DNA of 64,000 bases from Ramlibacter henchirensis. Lineage in GTDB: Bacteria > Pseudomonadota > Gammaproteobacteria > Burkholderiales > Burkholderiaceae_C. Shown here one piece after another: positions 8,125-16,791 of this stretch. Made by a program: the position numbers and the translations under genes. Location: contig NZ_SMLM01000001.1 of assembly GCF_004682015.1 (NCBI RefSeq), positions 372,001 to 436,000 of the forward strand. Direction: 5' to 3'. Numbering within the stretch: position 1 is the stretch's first letter; each line of letters opens with the position of its first letter. Below the pieces are notes generated by a model. It saw only the letters and a list, made by a program, of their open reading frames with translations. It ran no database searches and was not told the origin of the DNA.

Positions 8125-8973
8125 TCAACCCAACTCGAATGTGGTGACCCCATACAGCCCGTGCATGTTCACCGCGGGAGGCCGGCCCGTGTACATGCGC
8201 GCGGTCTCGAACACGATCCGCATGTGGTGGCGCTGCGCCAGCGCCACCGCGGCCGCATTCGCCTCGGGCAGGTCGAGGTAGACGGGTTCGTCCGCGCCCG
8301 CCTGGGAGCACAGCGCGAGGAACAGGCACTCGGCGATGCGCTCGCGTTCTGCGAACAAGGGGCCGATCTTCCAGCCGCTGCGGCAGCGGCGGACGACGCC
8401 GTAGCCTTGCAGCCGGCCGTCCTCGATCCAGCCGCGCGCCGCGGCGTCCGGCTGGGTGAACCAGGCGCGCAGGAAGGCGGTGCGCGCGGCGGGGAAGTAC
8501 GACTTGTCGTACGCGCATACGACGTCGAAGGGAATGCCGGCGAGGTCGACCAGCCGCGCATCCTCGGGCGCCTGCGTCCCGCCGTGGCCCTCGTGGCGCA
8601 CGTTGCGCCAGGCCAGTTCGAAGCCCGACTTGCGGTAGTTGGGCTGCTGCGCGACCACGCCGTCCAGTCCGACCTGCCGCCCATGGGCGGAGGCCATCCC
8701 GTGCTGCCACACCCGCCGGCCCAGGCCGCGGCCGCGGCATTCCGGTCGCACGATGTACAGGCCCAGGAAGGCGAAACCGGGTCCGTATTTGACGACGGAG
8801 ATCGAGGCCACCGGCTCGCCATCCAGCGTGGCGACGAAGAAGCCTTGCGGATCCGCGGCGGGAAAGGTCTCCGCATCGTGCAGGCCCGGATTCCATCCTT
8901 CGCGCGCCGCCCAGTCGATCGCGAGCGCGACCTCGTCACGGCTCATCGTCCGGGTGACGTACCCTGCTTCCAT
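8125..8973 (-). CDS. GNAT family N-acetyltransferase
   Basis: A 282-residue protein. The N-terminal half is a GNAT domain with the acetyl-CoA loop in RPECRGRGLGRRVW (about residues 77-90). The C-terminal half (about 150-280) resembles the second domain of YitH-type acetyltransferases. Length fits a two-domain GNAT rather than a single-domain one (about 160). The acceptor substrate is not predictable. It converges with the Mut7-C gene and has no obvious operon partner. Confidence 0.85.
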   Translation of the reverse strand: MEAGYVTRTMSRDEVALAIDWAAREGWNPGLHDAETFPAADPQGFFVATLDGEPVASISVVKYGPGFAFLGLYIVRPECRGRGLGRRVWQHGMASAHGRQVGLDGVVAQQPNYRKSGFELAWRNVRHEGHGGTQAPEDARLVDLAGIPFDVVCAYDKSYFPAARTAFLRAWFTQPDAAARGWIEDGRLQGYGVVRRCRSGWKIGPLFAERERIAECLFLALCSQAGADEPVYLDLPEANAAAVALAQRHHMRIVFETARMYTGRPPAVNMHGLYGVTTFELG

Positions 8974-9033
8974 CGGGCCATCGTAGACCTCGCCGGCGGT
9001 TTGCAGAAGCGCGCGCCGAGCCGTACGCCGCGC

Positions 9034-9804
9034 TCAGCGCGAACCGTCGAGCAGCGCCGCAAACCCGTCCAGGGTGGCGAGGAAGTGGTCCGGCCGCGGC
9101 TCCCGCTCTTCATCGCCGGGCCGGTACTTGCCGGTCCCCACCAGGGCGCAGGGGGCCTGCACGCCGTGCGCGCCTTGCACGTCCGTCATGACGTCGTCGC
9201 CGACGACCAGCGCCTGGCCGGGCGCCACGCCCAGCGCATCGAAGGCCTTGGTGAAGAAGACGGGCGAAGGCTTGCCCATCACCAGCGCCTGCTTGCGAGT
9301 GGCTGCCTCCAGCCCGACGATGAAGGCACCCGCATCGAGCCGCGGGCCGTCGGCGGCGATCCAGAACACGCCCTTGTGCAGGGCGATCAGCTCGGCGCCG
9401 TCACGCAGCTGCCGGAACACGCCGTTGAGCAGTGCGTAGTTGAACTCGCTGCCGACGTCGCCGACCACGACGACGTCCGGATGTTCATCGTCACGCGCGA
9501 TGCCGTCGAACATCGGCAGGACCGCGTCCGGCACCACCAGGCGGCAGCGGGTTCCGGTGCGCTCGCGCAGGTACTCCACGCACGCGCTCGTGGCCGTGTG
9601 GATCTCGTGTTCCGAGAGCGCGAAGCCCATGCCCCGGAGTTCGGCGCAGAGCATGGCCGGGGTGCGCCCGCTGATGTTCGTCAGGAAGCGAACGTCCAGC
9701 CCGGCCTTCCTGCCCAAGGCGACCGCCTCGACGGCGCCCGGCAGCGGCCGGCCGCCGATGGCCAACGTGCCCTCGATGTCGAAGAGGACGGCTTTCAGTG
9801 TCAT
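9034..9804 (-). CDS. HAD-IIA family sugar-phosphatase-like hydrolase
   Basis: A 256-residue HAD phosphatase of the NagD/LHPP-like class. Motif I reads FDIEGT at about 8-13 where most members have DxDGT, so the second acidic position is Glu instead of Asp. Motif II is in FLTNIS, the Lys/Pro segment is GKPSPVFF, and the metal-binding motif GDDVMTD follows near residue 208. The type IIA cap lies between motifs II and III. The ATG at 9804 leaves motif I five residues from the start. Substrate unknown, probably a small phosphorylated metabolite. Confidence 0.86.
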   Translation of the reverse strand: MTLKAVLFDIEGTLAIGGRPLPGAVEAVALGRKAGLDVRFLTNISGRTPAMLCAELRGMGFALSEHEIHTATSACVEYLRERTGTRCRLVVPDAVLPMFDGIARDDEHPDVVVVGDVGSEFNYALLNGVFRQLRDGAELIALHKGVFWIAADGPRLDAGAFIVGLEAATRKQALVMGKPSPVFFTKAFDALGVAPGQALVVGDDVMTDVQGAHGVQAPCALVGTGKYRPGDEEREPRPDHFLATLDGFAALLDGSR

Positions 9805-9937
9805 GCCGAGCACGGGAGAGGTTCTCGCGCTCAGTTTAGGTGCGACGGCCTGCGGCGGGTCGCGTGGCTGGGTCACAGCGAGCATTCGCTTTGCCGTATC
9901 CTGCTTTTCGCCCTCCATGTATCCGGAAAGGAAAGCC

Positions 9938-10186
9938 ATGCAGGAAAAGTCATCCGATCCGCACCCGCTCAGCGACTTGGCCTACGACTGGATCACGCTC
10001 ATCCAGAACAAGGCGCAGGCGCTGATCGCCTACGACCAGTACATCAAGGACGCGGAAGCAGCGAAGTCGCCGGAGTGCGCCGCCTTCTTCCGCAAGGTGC
10101 ACGACGCCGACAAGGCCCAGCTTGCCGAAGCCAAGCAGCATCTGGTGGCAGTGCTTCAGGGAAAGATGGGCTCGCCGTCGAAGTGA
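9938..10186 (+). CDS. Small conserved hypothetical protein
   Basis: An 82-residue, soluble, mostly helical protein with many charged residues (AYDQYIKDAEAAKSPECAAFFRKVHDADKAQL). A purine-rich RBS (GGAAAGGAAAG) precedes the ATG. It is divergent from the HAD hydrolase gene. The pattern of helices recalls small bacterioferritin-like or PA2169-type helical proteins, but I do not recognise the family and assign no function. An upstream in-frame ATG at 9917 would add seven residues. Confidence 0.7.
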   Translation: MQEKSSDPHPLSDLAYDWITLIQNKAQALIAYDQYIKDAEAAKSPECAAFFRKVHDADKAQLAEAKQHLVAVLQGKMGSPSK

Positions 10187-10298
10187 GGACGCCACGGGCG
10201 TTCAGCCGGGCGGCCTCGCGTCCACCGCACGCGAGGGGCTTGACCTTGCCACGATGTGAAGGTTGACGATCAAGGCTCCACCCCAAAAGGAGCCTTCG

Positions 10299-10805
10299 AT
10301 GAACCTGCACAGCTCGCACCACGGCCACAGCCACGCTCAACCGCTGAACCGGCACACGACCGTGCCCAACCTCAACACGGTGGCCGCCTGGGCCACGCTG
10401 CACTGCCTGACGGGGTGCGCCGTCGGCGAGGTGCTTGGCATGGTGATCGGCACCTCGCTTCACCTGTCGAACGCCGGAACCATAGCTCTGGCCGTCACGC
10501 TCGCCTTCGCGTTCGGATATGCGTTCACCATGTTCCCGCTCGTCCGCTCCGGGATGCCCCTGCGAACGGCGGCGGGCCTCGCGTTGGCGTCGGACACGCT
10601 TTCCATCGCCATCATGGAGGTGGTCGACAACGGCATCATGCTGGCGTGGCCCGGAGCGATGGATGCGGACCTTGCGTCACCGGTCTTCTGGATCGCCCTC
10701 GCGTCTTCGCTCGCCATCGCCGCTGTCGCCGCATACCCGGCAAACCGGTGGCTGATTTCACGCGGGCGCGGTCATGCGCTGGTTCACTCGCACCATGGTC
10801 ACTGA
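10299..10805 (+). CDS. DUF4396 membrane protein with His-rich termini
   Basis: A 168-residue protein with about four hydrophobic segments and a His-rich N-terminus (HSSHHGHSHAQ) and C-terminus (HALVHSHHGH). The core (CLTGCAVGEVLGMVIG ... FAFGYAFTMFPL ... MEVVDNGIMLAWPGAM) matches DUF4396, an uncharacterised inner-membrane family. An AAAGGAG ribosome site sits 7 bases before the ATG at 10299. It lies 55 bases before a membrane cupredoxin gene, so a role in handling copper or another soft metal is a reasonable inference from the histidines and neighbour, not shown by known family function. Confidence 0.85.
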   Translation: MNLHSSHHGHSHAQPLNRHTTVPNLNTVAAWATLHCLTGCAVGEVLGMVIGTSLHLSNAGTIALAVTLAFAFGYAFTMFPLVRSGMPLRTAAGLALASDTLSIAIMEVVDNGIMLAWPGAMDADLASPVFWIALASSLAIAAVAAYPANRWLISRGRGHALVHSHHGH

Positions 10806-10860
10806 GGCTTGCGCAAGCAGCACGACAATCCGGCCTGCGATGCATTCGAATCCTTCAGCC

Positions 10861-11805
10861 ATGCACTACAACTTCCGCCGGCAGCACGTCGTCATGCTGC
10901 TCAAGTATTCCGGCATCAGCTTCATCTCGGGGGCTGTGAACCACGGATTCTTTTCGGGCGAGCGTTCGCTCTGGACGGCCGCAACCGGGGTGCTGCTCTT
11001 CGTGCTTGGCCTCTGGGCGGAGCATCGGAACGCGGACGTCGGCGGAGGACGGGAGAGCGTGTGGACCACCGTCCTGTGGGGCACGCTGCTCTCGGTCGGA
11101 TTGGGGTTCTTCACCGGCGGACTCCAGCACTTCCCGGACTCGCCCGAGCGCAGCGCCTGGGTCGTGCCTCTCGGCTTCGCCGTCTCGGTGCTGGCCATGT
11201 TGATCCAGCAGCGCACCCGCATCACGCGCCCCGTCGCGTCGTATGTGGCCGTTGCCGGCCTGCTCGTCTGCATCGGCAGCGCAGGCGCGTGGCAGTGGCT
11301 TGTCCAGGACCCGGCCGGGTCCCTGGCCCATCACCATGGCGAAGAGCCGGCGGCCAACACGCCGGTGGCCCAGGTCGTGAACCGGACGATCGAGGTGAAC
11401 ATGGTCGACGCCATGCGGTTCCTGCCGGGGGCCATCAAGGTGCAGGCGGGTGAGACCGTGCGGATCGTGGCGCGCAACGATGGCCAGCTGCCGCATGAAC
11501 TCGTCATCGGGACGGAAAGCGAGTTGCGCGAACACGCGAACCAGATGCGGCAGGGCAGTGGTCACGCACACCACGCGGGCGCCGCCGTCACCGTTGCACC
11601 TGGCAAGGTTGGAGAACTGGTGGTGACCTACCGCCGGCCCGAGCAGCTGCAGATCGCCTGCCTGGTGCCTGGTCATTTCGAGGCCGGCATGCGAGGTGAG
11701 TTCGAAGTCGTGGCGCAGCTTGCCGACCCGCAGCCTGCGGCCGCGCCGCCGACCGCGAAGGCCAGGAAATCCGCGAACCACGACCACAGCACGCACAAGC
11801 ACTAG
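10861..11805 (+). CDS. Membrane-anchored cupredoxin-domain protein
   Basis: A 314-residue protein with about five hydrophobic segments in the first 150 residues, then a periplasmic cupredoxin domain (about 175-290). The type 1 copper ligands are visible: H212 (LPHEL), C267, H272 and M277 (CLVPGHFEAGM). Histidine clusters flank it (LAHHHGEE near 156, GHAHHAG near 235, and a NHDHSTHKH tail). No strong RBS decides the start; the ATG at 10840 would add seven residues. It follows the His-rich DUF4396 gene and is probably co-transcribed. Likely role is periplasmic copper binding or electron transfer. Confidence 0.82.
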   Translation: MHYNFRRQHVVMLLKYSGISFISGAVNHGFFSGERSLWTAATGVLLFVLGLWAEHRNADVGGGRESVWTTVLWGTLLSVGLGFFTGGLQHFPDSPERSAWVVPLGFAVSVLAMLIQQRTRITRPVASYVAVAGLLVCIGSAGAWQWLVQDPAGSLAHHHGEEPAANTPVAQVVNRTIEVNMVDAMRFLPGAIKVQAGETVRIVARNDGQLPHELVIGTESELREHANQMRQGSGHAHHAGAAVTVAPGKVGELVVTYRRPEQLQIACLVPGHFEAGMRGEFEVVAQLADPQPAAAPPTAKARKSANHDHSTHKH

Positions 11806-11901
11806 GTCGAATGGCGGAGCCAGCCGCCACGGGCTGTGTCGCGGCCAACCGCCACCATACGAGTTGCCTACACTGGCGCCTTTTTCCCCCACAGGACTCT
11901 C

Positions 11902-12192
11902 ATGAACAAGACCGAGCTGGTGCAATCCCTCGCTTCCGCTACCGAGCAACCGCAAGCCGCCGCGTCGAGGTCCCTCGAAGCGTTGATCAGGATCGTCACC
12001 GACGAACTCGCGAAAGGCGGTGAGGTGGTGATCCCGGGGTTCGGCAGCTTCAAGAGGGCGGAGCGCGCGGAACGTTCGGGCCGCAATCCGCAGACGGGTG
12101 AGGCCCTGACGATCGCTGCGTCCACCTCAGTGAAGTTCGTCCCCGGTGCCGCGCTGAAAGGCGCGGTGAACAGCAAGGCTGCGGGCGGCTGA
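11902..12192 (+). CDS. HU family DNA-binding protein
   Basis: A 96-residue member of the HU/IHF family of nucleoid proteins. It begins MNKTELVQSLA, has the VVIPGFGSFKRAERAERSGRNPQTGE arm motif that inserts in the DNA minor groove, and ends with the helical FVPGAALKGAVN segment. It acts as a dimer bending DNA. Length and motif are typical of HU rather than IHF. It stands alone between the cupredoxin gene and a convergent Bug receptor gene. Confidence 0.93.
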   Translation: MNKTELVQSLASATEQPQAAASRSLEALIRIVTDELAKGGEVVIPGFGSFKRAERAERSGRNPQTGEALTIAASTSVKFVPGAALKGAVNSKAAGG

Positions 12193-12235
12193 CCTCGCGC
12201 TGTGTCCGCGGGTGATCTCCGCGTTGCACGGTCAA

Positions 12236-13213
12236 TCAGTCCGCGCTGATGCTGGCCGACTGGATCACCCGCCCCCAGTAGTCGAGCTCCTTGCGCGTGA
12301 ACTCCCCGAGTTGCGCAGGACTCATCTGCTCCACGCGCGTGCCGGACTCCTCGGCCTTCTTGCGGACCTCCGGCGCGGAGAGGATCTTTCCGATCTCGGC
12401 ATTCAGGCGCTGCACGATGTCGGCCGGCGTGCCGGCCGGCGCGTACAGCGCGAACCACGAGTCGAGGTTGAAGTTCTGCAGGCCCGACTCCGCCGCGGTG
12501 GGAACCTGCGGCAGCGAGATGAGCCGGGTCTGGCTGGTGACCGCCAGGGCCTTCAGCTTGTCCGCCTTGACCTGGCTGACCACCGCGGCCGGCGTCGTGA
12601 TGAAAAGATCGACTTGCCCGCCCAGCAGGTCCTGCACGGCCGGGCCCGATCCCTTGTACGGAACATGCGTGAGGGACGTGCCCGTGAGCTGCTTGAACAG
12701 TTCGCCCGCGATGTGCTGGATCGAGCCGTTGCCGGACGAGGCGTAGTTCAGCTTGCCCGGATTCGCCTTGGCGTACGCGATCAGCTCGCGCAGGTTGTTG
12801 GCGGGCAGGCTGGCCTTGGCCGCCAGCACCTGCGGCGCGCGCGTGAGCATCGCCACGGGCGCGAAGTCCTTGATCGGGTCCCATCCGGCCTTCTTGAACA
12901 GGTGCGGGTTGCCCACCTGGTACCCGCTGTAGGCCAGCAGCAGCGTGTAGCCGTCCGGCTTGGCGCGCGCGACGATCTGGTTGCCGATGTTGCCGGAGGC
13001 GCCGGGCTTGTTGTCCACGACCACGGGCTGGCCCAGGGCGCGCGACAGCGGTTCCGAGATCAGGCGTGCGGTGAAGTCCGTGGTGCCGCCGGGAGCCGTC
13101 GGCACGACGATGGTGATCGGACGCTCGGGATACTTGGCTTGCGCGAACAGGCGGCCGGCTGCGCCGGCGAGCACCGCGGCGCTGCCGCCTTTGATCAATT
13201 GACGTCGTTGCAT
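12236..13213 (-). CDS. Bug-family tripartite tricarboxylate transporter substrate-binding protein
   Basis: A 325-residue periplasmic receptor. Residues 1-25 form a signal peptide ending LFAQ, with RRQ at the start. The mature protein has the Bug pattern: YPERPITIVVPTAPGGTTDFTARLI, then VVDNKPGASGNIGNQIVARAKPDG. The family delivers carboxylates to TctAB-type transporters, which are absent here. It is the last gene of a minus-strand run containing a CoA transferase, an HMG-CoA-lyase-like enzyme and a VOC protein. The ligand is therefore likely the acid degraded by those enzymes. Confidence 0.92.
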   Translation of the reverse strand: MQRRQLIKGGSAAVLAGAAGRLFAQAKYPERPITIVVPTAPGGTTDFTARLISEPLSRALGQPVVVDNKPGASGNIGNQIVARAKPDGYTLLLAYSGYQVGNPHLFKKAGWDPIKDFAPVAMLTRAPQVLAAKASLPANNLRELIAYAKANPGKLNYASSGNGSIQHIAGELFKQLTGTSLTHVPYKGSGPAVQDLLGGQVDLFITTPAAVVSQVKADKLKALAVTSQTRLISLPQVPTAAESGLQNFNLDSWFALYAPAGTPADIVQRLNAEIGKILSAPEVRKKAEESGTRVEQMSPAQLGEFTRKELDYWGRVIQSASISAD

Positions 13214-13230
13214 CTTTGTCTCCTTGAAAT

Positions 13231-13623
13231 TCAGACGGGCTGCGAGAGTTCGATCAGGTTGAAGTCCGGGTCGCGCACGTAGACGGAACGGATCTGGCCC
13301 CGGGCGCCGGTTCGCAGCACCGGCCCCTGTTCGATCGGCCACTCCTGCGCGCGCAGCCGTTCGATGACGGTCTCCAGTGGAACGGTGACGATGAAGCACA
13401 AGTCGAGCGCGCCCGGCACGGGCAGGTGCGCCTTCGGCTCGAACTCGGCGCCCTGCACATGCAGGTTGATCTTCTGGTGGCCGAACCTGAACGCCCGGCG
13501 TTGGACCGGCGGGGTGCCGCCGATGAAGGTCTCCAGCTCCATCCCGAGCACACGCGTGTAGAAGTCCACGCACGCGGCTTCTCGCGCCGTGGTGAGGACC
13601 AGGTGATCCAGGTGGCTGATCAT
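13231..13623 (-). CDS. VOC family (glyoxalase/dioxygenase superfamily) protein
   Basis: A 130-residue single VOC domain with two beta-alpha-beta-beta-beta units: HLDHLVLTT near the start with a metal-type His, FGHQKINLHVQG in the middle, and YVRDPDFNLIELSQP at the end with a metal-type Glu. This resembles the virulence-protein/glyoxalase-like subgroup. The start codon overlaps the stop of the lyase gene (ATGA), so it is made together with it. It may act on an intermediate of the same pathway; the reaction is not predictable. Confidence 0.87.
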   Translation of the reverse strand: MISHLDHLVLTTAREAACVDFYTRVLGMELETFIGGTPPVQRRAFRFGHQKINLHVQGAEFEPKAHLPVPGALDLCFIVTVPLETVIERLRAQEWPIEQGPVLRTGARGQIRSVYVRDPDFNLIELSQPV

Positions 13624-14558
13624 GCGAACGCCCTGCGGAGCTCGGCCACCGAAGCGGGGGCAGGGTGCAGGTCGGAAATGGGGCCGGCCTTGGCGACTTG
13701 CCCGGGGACCTCGTGGCCGACGATTTCGGGAAGGCGCCGTGCGACCGCGAGCAGCCGGTCCAGGTCGACGCCGGTCTCGTAGCCCATCGCCTGCAGCATG
13801 TGGAGGGCGTCCTCGCTGCAGATGTTGCCGGTGGCGCCCGGCGCATAGGGGCAGCCGCCGAGCCCGCCCAGCGAGCCGTCGAGGCGTGTGATGCCCTGCT
13901 GCACGGCCGCGAGCACGTTGGCCAGGCCCATGCCCCGCGTGTTGTGGAAGTGCAGGGTGAGCTGCAGGTGCCCGAACCGGCGTTGCAGTGCTTCGCACAT
14001 GCGCGCGACCTGCGCGGGATGCGCCATGCCCGTGGTGTCGCAGATCGTCAGCCCGCGAACGCCGAGGTCCGCGAAGCGCGCGGCCCAGCGCAACACTTCC
14101 TCCTGCGGCACTTCGCCTTCCATCGGGCAGCCGAAGCAGGTGGACAGCGAGACATTGACCGGCGCCTTGCCCGCGACGAGGTCGATCACCGCCTTCAAGC
14201 CCTCGAAGCTCTTCTCGCGCGGCATGCGCAGGTTCGCCAGGTTGTGGGTCTCCGACGTGGACATCACGAGGTTGAGCTCGTCCGCGTGAGACTCCATTGC
14301 CCGTTCCGCACCCCGCACGTTGGGCACGAGCACCGTGTACTCGACACCGGGAACGCGCCGGATGCGGCCCATCACCTCCTCGGCATCGCGCAGCATGGGA
14401 ATCGCCTTGGGCGAGGTGAAGGAGGTGACCTCCACCTTCGCGTAGCCGCACCGGCTCAGTTCGTCGATCAGCGCCACCTTCGCATCGGTGGGGATGAAGT
14501 CCGGCTCGTTCTGGAACCCGTCGCGCGTGACGACTTCGTTGAAAAGGATGCGGTTCAC
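13620..14558 (-). CDS. HMG-CoA lyase-like enzyme (hydroxymethylglutaryl-CoA lyase family)
   Basis: A 312-residue TIM-barrel lyase. The catalytic RDGFQNE (Arg12, Asp13) is near the start, the metal-binding HFHNTRGMG is in the middle, and the G-loop GGLGGCPYAPGATGN carries the catalytic Cys. The family cleaves 3-hydroxy-3-methylglutaryl-CoA to acetyl-CoA and acetoacetate, though bacterial paralogues act on related 3-hydroxyacyl-CoAs. GTG at 14558 is the start; it overlaps the TGA of the upstream CoA transferase gene (GTGA). The operon position, after a CoA transferase, fits activation of a free acid followed by cleavage. Confidence 0.9.
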   Translation of the reverse strand: MNRILFNEVVTRDGFQNEPDFIPTDAKVALIDELSRCGYAKVEVTSFTSPKAIPMLRDAEEVMGRIRRVPGVEYTVLVPNVRGAERAMESHADELNLVMSTSETHNLANLRMPREKSFEGLKAVIDLVAGKAPVNVSLSTCFGCPMEGEVPQEEVLRWAARFADLGVRGLTICDTTGMAHPAQVARMCEALQRRFGHLQLTLHFHNTRGMGLANVLAAVQQGITRLDGSLGGLGGCPYAPGATGNICSEDALHMLQAMGYETGVDLDRLLAVARRLPEIVGHEVPGQVAKAGPISDLHPAPASVAELRRAFA

Positions 14559-15790
14559 GCGGGTGCTCCCTGGATCACGCCCCGGTCGCGCAGGGCCTGG
14601 ATCTGCTGTGCGGTGAGCCCCACCTCGCGCAGGACTGCTTCGGAGTCCTGGCCGAGCACGGGCGCGTTGCGGCGGTGGCCGCCGGGCGTGCGCGAGAGCT
14701 TGGGCACGACGCCGGGAACGGCCAGCGTGCTGCCGTCGTCCATGCGGACTTCCTGCAGCATGTCGCGCGCCCGGTAGTGGGGGTCGGCGGCGATGTCGGC
14801 GATGGTGTAGATGCGTCCGCCCGGAACGGAAGCTTCGTCCAGCGCGGCCAGCACTTCGTCGACGGTGCGCTGGGCCGTCCATGCGCCGATCACCTCGTCG
14901 AGTTCGTGCACGCGGGCGACTCGGCCGGCGTTGTCGGCAAGGGCCGGGTCGTTCGCGAGGTCGTCGCGCCGGATGAGGGCCATCAGGCGGCGGAAGATGC
15001 TGTCGCCATTGCCGGCGATCAGCGCATAGCCGCCGTCCTTGCAGCGATAGGCGTTGGTCGGCGCGATGCCGGGCAGCGCGCTGCCGGCGGGGCCGCGGAC
15101 CGCACCGAAGGCGCTGTATTCCGGCAGCAGGCTTTCCATGCAGTTGAAGACCGCTTCGTACAGGGCGATGTCGATGACCTGGCCCTCGCCGGTGGCATGG
15201 CGGTGCTGCAGGGCCAGCAGGATGCCGATCACACCGTGCAGCGCCGCCAGCGTGTCGCCCAGGCTGACGCCGACCCGGACCGGCACGCGTCCTGGCTCGG
15301 CGGTGAGATGGCGCAGGCCGCCCATCGCTTCGCCGATGACGCCGAACCCCGGCCGGTTCCGGTACGGGCCGGTCTGGCCGTAGCCGCTGATGCGCAGAAC
15401 GATGAGGCGCGGATTCAGCTTCAGGAGGTCCTCGGGAGCGAGCCCCCAGCCTTCCATCGCGCCGGGCCGGAAGTTCTCGATGAGGACGTCCACCTCGGCC
15501 GCGAGCTTGCGCACGATCGCCTGACCTTCCGGGTCCTTCAGGTCCAGCGCGAGCGATCGCTTGTTGCGGGACTGGACCTGCCACCACACCGAGGTGCCGT
15601 CCTTGAGCATCCGCCATTTGCGCAAGGGATCGCCGGCGGCGGGCGGCTCGATCTTGATGACGTCGGCGCCGAAGTCGGCCAGGGTCTTCGCGGCGAAGGG
15701 CCCCGCGATGAGCTGGCCGAGTTCCAGCACCTTGAGGCCGGCCAGGGCCGCCTTCGGCGAGGCCGCCGCGTTGGGTGTTTTGCTGTCCAT
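14555..15790 (-). CDS. CaiB/BaiF (family III) CoA transferase
   Basis: A 411-residue family III CoA transferase. Features include LKVLELGQLIAGPFAAKTLADFGADVIKIEPP at the N-terminus, the NKRSLALDLK segment, and VSLGDTLAALHG in which the Asp aligns with the catalytic residue. It moves CoA between a donor thioester and a carboxylic acid. It heads the tightly coupled run with the HMG-CoA-lyase-like gene (4-base overlap). Candidate substrates are 3-hydroxy-3-methylglutarate, citramalate or itaconate-type acids; this comes from gene context only. Confidence 0.91.
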   Translation of the reverse strand: MDSKTPNAAASPKAALAGLKVLELGQLIAGPFAAKTLADFGADVIKIEPPAAGDPLRKWRMLKDGTSVWWQVQSRNKRSLALDLKDPEGQAIVRKLAAEVDVLIENFRPGAMEGWGLAPEDLLKLNPRLIVLRISGYGQTGPYRNRPGFGVIGEAMGGLRHLTAEPGRVPVRVGVSLGDTLAALHGVIGILLALQHRHATGEGQVIDIALYEAVFNCMESLLPEYSAFGAVRGPAGSALPGIAPTNAYRCKDGGYALIAGNGDSIFRRLMALIRRDDLANDPALADNAGRVARVHELDEVIGAWTAQRTVDEVLAALDEASVPGGRIYTIADIAADPHYRARDMLQEVRMDDGSTLAVPGVVPKLSRTPGGHRRNAPVLGQDSEAVLREVGLTAQQIQALRDRGVIQGAPA

Positions 15791-15837
15791 CCGGGAAGTC
15801 TCCGGCGGACGCGGCGCGAGGTCTATTCCTGCTTCAT

Positions 15838-16791
15838 TCAGGCTGCCTTCGCTTTCTGCGAAGGCCTGCACAGGAAATCCCGAAGCCCGACGATCGCGGG
15901 GTCGGAATCCGGCCGGATGCCGATCTTCAGCTGCCGGTGGGACCACGGGTCTGCCAGGGGACGCCAGGTGAGCTTCATCGCCTTCACGATCGGCAGTCCC
16001 GCCGCCTTGGGAAGCGCGGCGATGCCGAGCCCCGACGCGACCATGTGGCCGACCGCGTCGAAGCTGCGAACCTGCATGCGCAGCTTGAAGTTGCGCCCGG
16101 CGGCGAGTGCGGCCTGCTGCTGCTTCTGGAGCATGGCCGCGCCGGCGTTCAGGCTGATCCACTGCTCGTCGAGCGTGTCCACGAACGGGATCGGCGTGCG
16201 TCCGGCGAGGCGGTGGCGCGCCGGGAGGATCAGCACGAGCTGGTCCTTGCGGAAATCGCGGATCTCCAGCCCCTCGGTGTGCGGGCCTTCGACGAACGCT
16301 CCGATGTCCGCGCGTCCTTCGCGCAGCGAGGTGACGACCACCTCCGACACCTGCTCCTCGACCTCCACCCGCACATCCGGGTGGGCTTCGGCGTATTCCG
16401 CCAGCAGCGGAGGCAGGAACTGGTTGATCGACGCCGTGCTGGCGCAGAGCTGGATGTGGCGCACGATGCCCTGCCGGATGTCGGCCAGCTCCGCCACCAG
16501 GTTGTCCATCTCCTGCAGCAGGGCCAGCCCATGGCGCACGAAAGCGCGGCCCGCTTCGGTGGGCACCAGGCCGCGCGAATGCCGCTCGAACAGCGTGTCG
16601 CCGAGCGCGTTTTCCAGTTCGCGGATGCGGCGGCTCGCGGCCGGCAGGACCAGGTTGCAGTCCCGCGCGGCCGAAGTGAGGCTGCCCGTCTGCGCGCACG
16701 CGACGGCGAGCCGGATCGAGACGAAATCGAAGCGGGCGAGGTTGTAGCCGGGGGCAGCCAATTGCGAATCCTCGGGCGCGATGCTACTCAC
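15838..16791 (-). CDS. LysR family transcriptional regulator (adjacent to CoA transferase)
   Basis: A 317-residue LysR-type regulator. The N-terminal helix-turn-helix reads RLAVACAQTGSLTSAARDCNLVLPAASRRIRELENALG, followed by the two-lobed effector domain. The likely start is GTG at 16791, which overlaps the stop of the second LysR gene (GTGA). It sits 47 bases upstream of the CoA transferase gene on the same strand, whereas LysR genes are more often divergent from their targets. It probably regulates the downstream CoA transferase/lyase/Bug run. Confidence 0.87.
   Translation of the reverse strand: MSSIAPEDSQLAAPGYNLARFDFVSIRLAVACAQTGSLTSAARDCNLVLPAASRRIRELENALGDTLFERHSRGLVPTEAGRAFVRHGLALLQEMDNLVAELADIRQGIVRHIQLCASTASINQFLPPLLAEYAEAHPDVRVEVEEQVSEVVVTSLREGRADIGAFVEGPHTEGLEIRDFRKDQLVLILPARHRLAGRTPIPFVDTLDEQWISLNAGAAMLQKQQQAALAAGRNFKLRMQVRSFDAVGHMVASGLGIAALPKAAGLPIVKAMKLTWRPLADPWSHRQLKIGIRPDSDPAIVGLRDFLCRPSQKAKAA

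Noticed and set aside
7924..10266. A 780-codon plus-strand frame
   Set aside because: It runs opposite the GNAT and HAD genes, and its start lies within the Mut7-C gene. No recognisable domains.
14675..16747. A 690-codon plus-strand frame
   Set aside because: It is antisense to the CoA transferase and LysR genes and lacks motifs.
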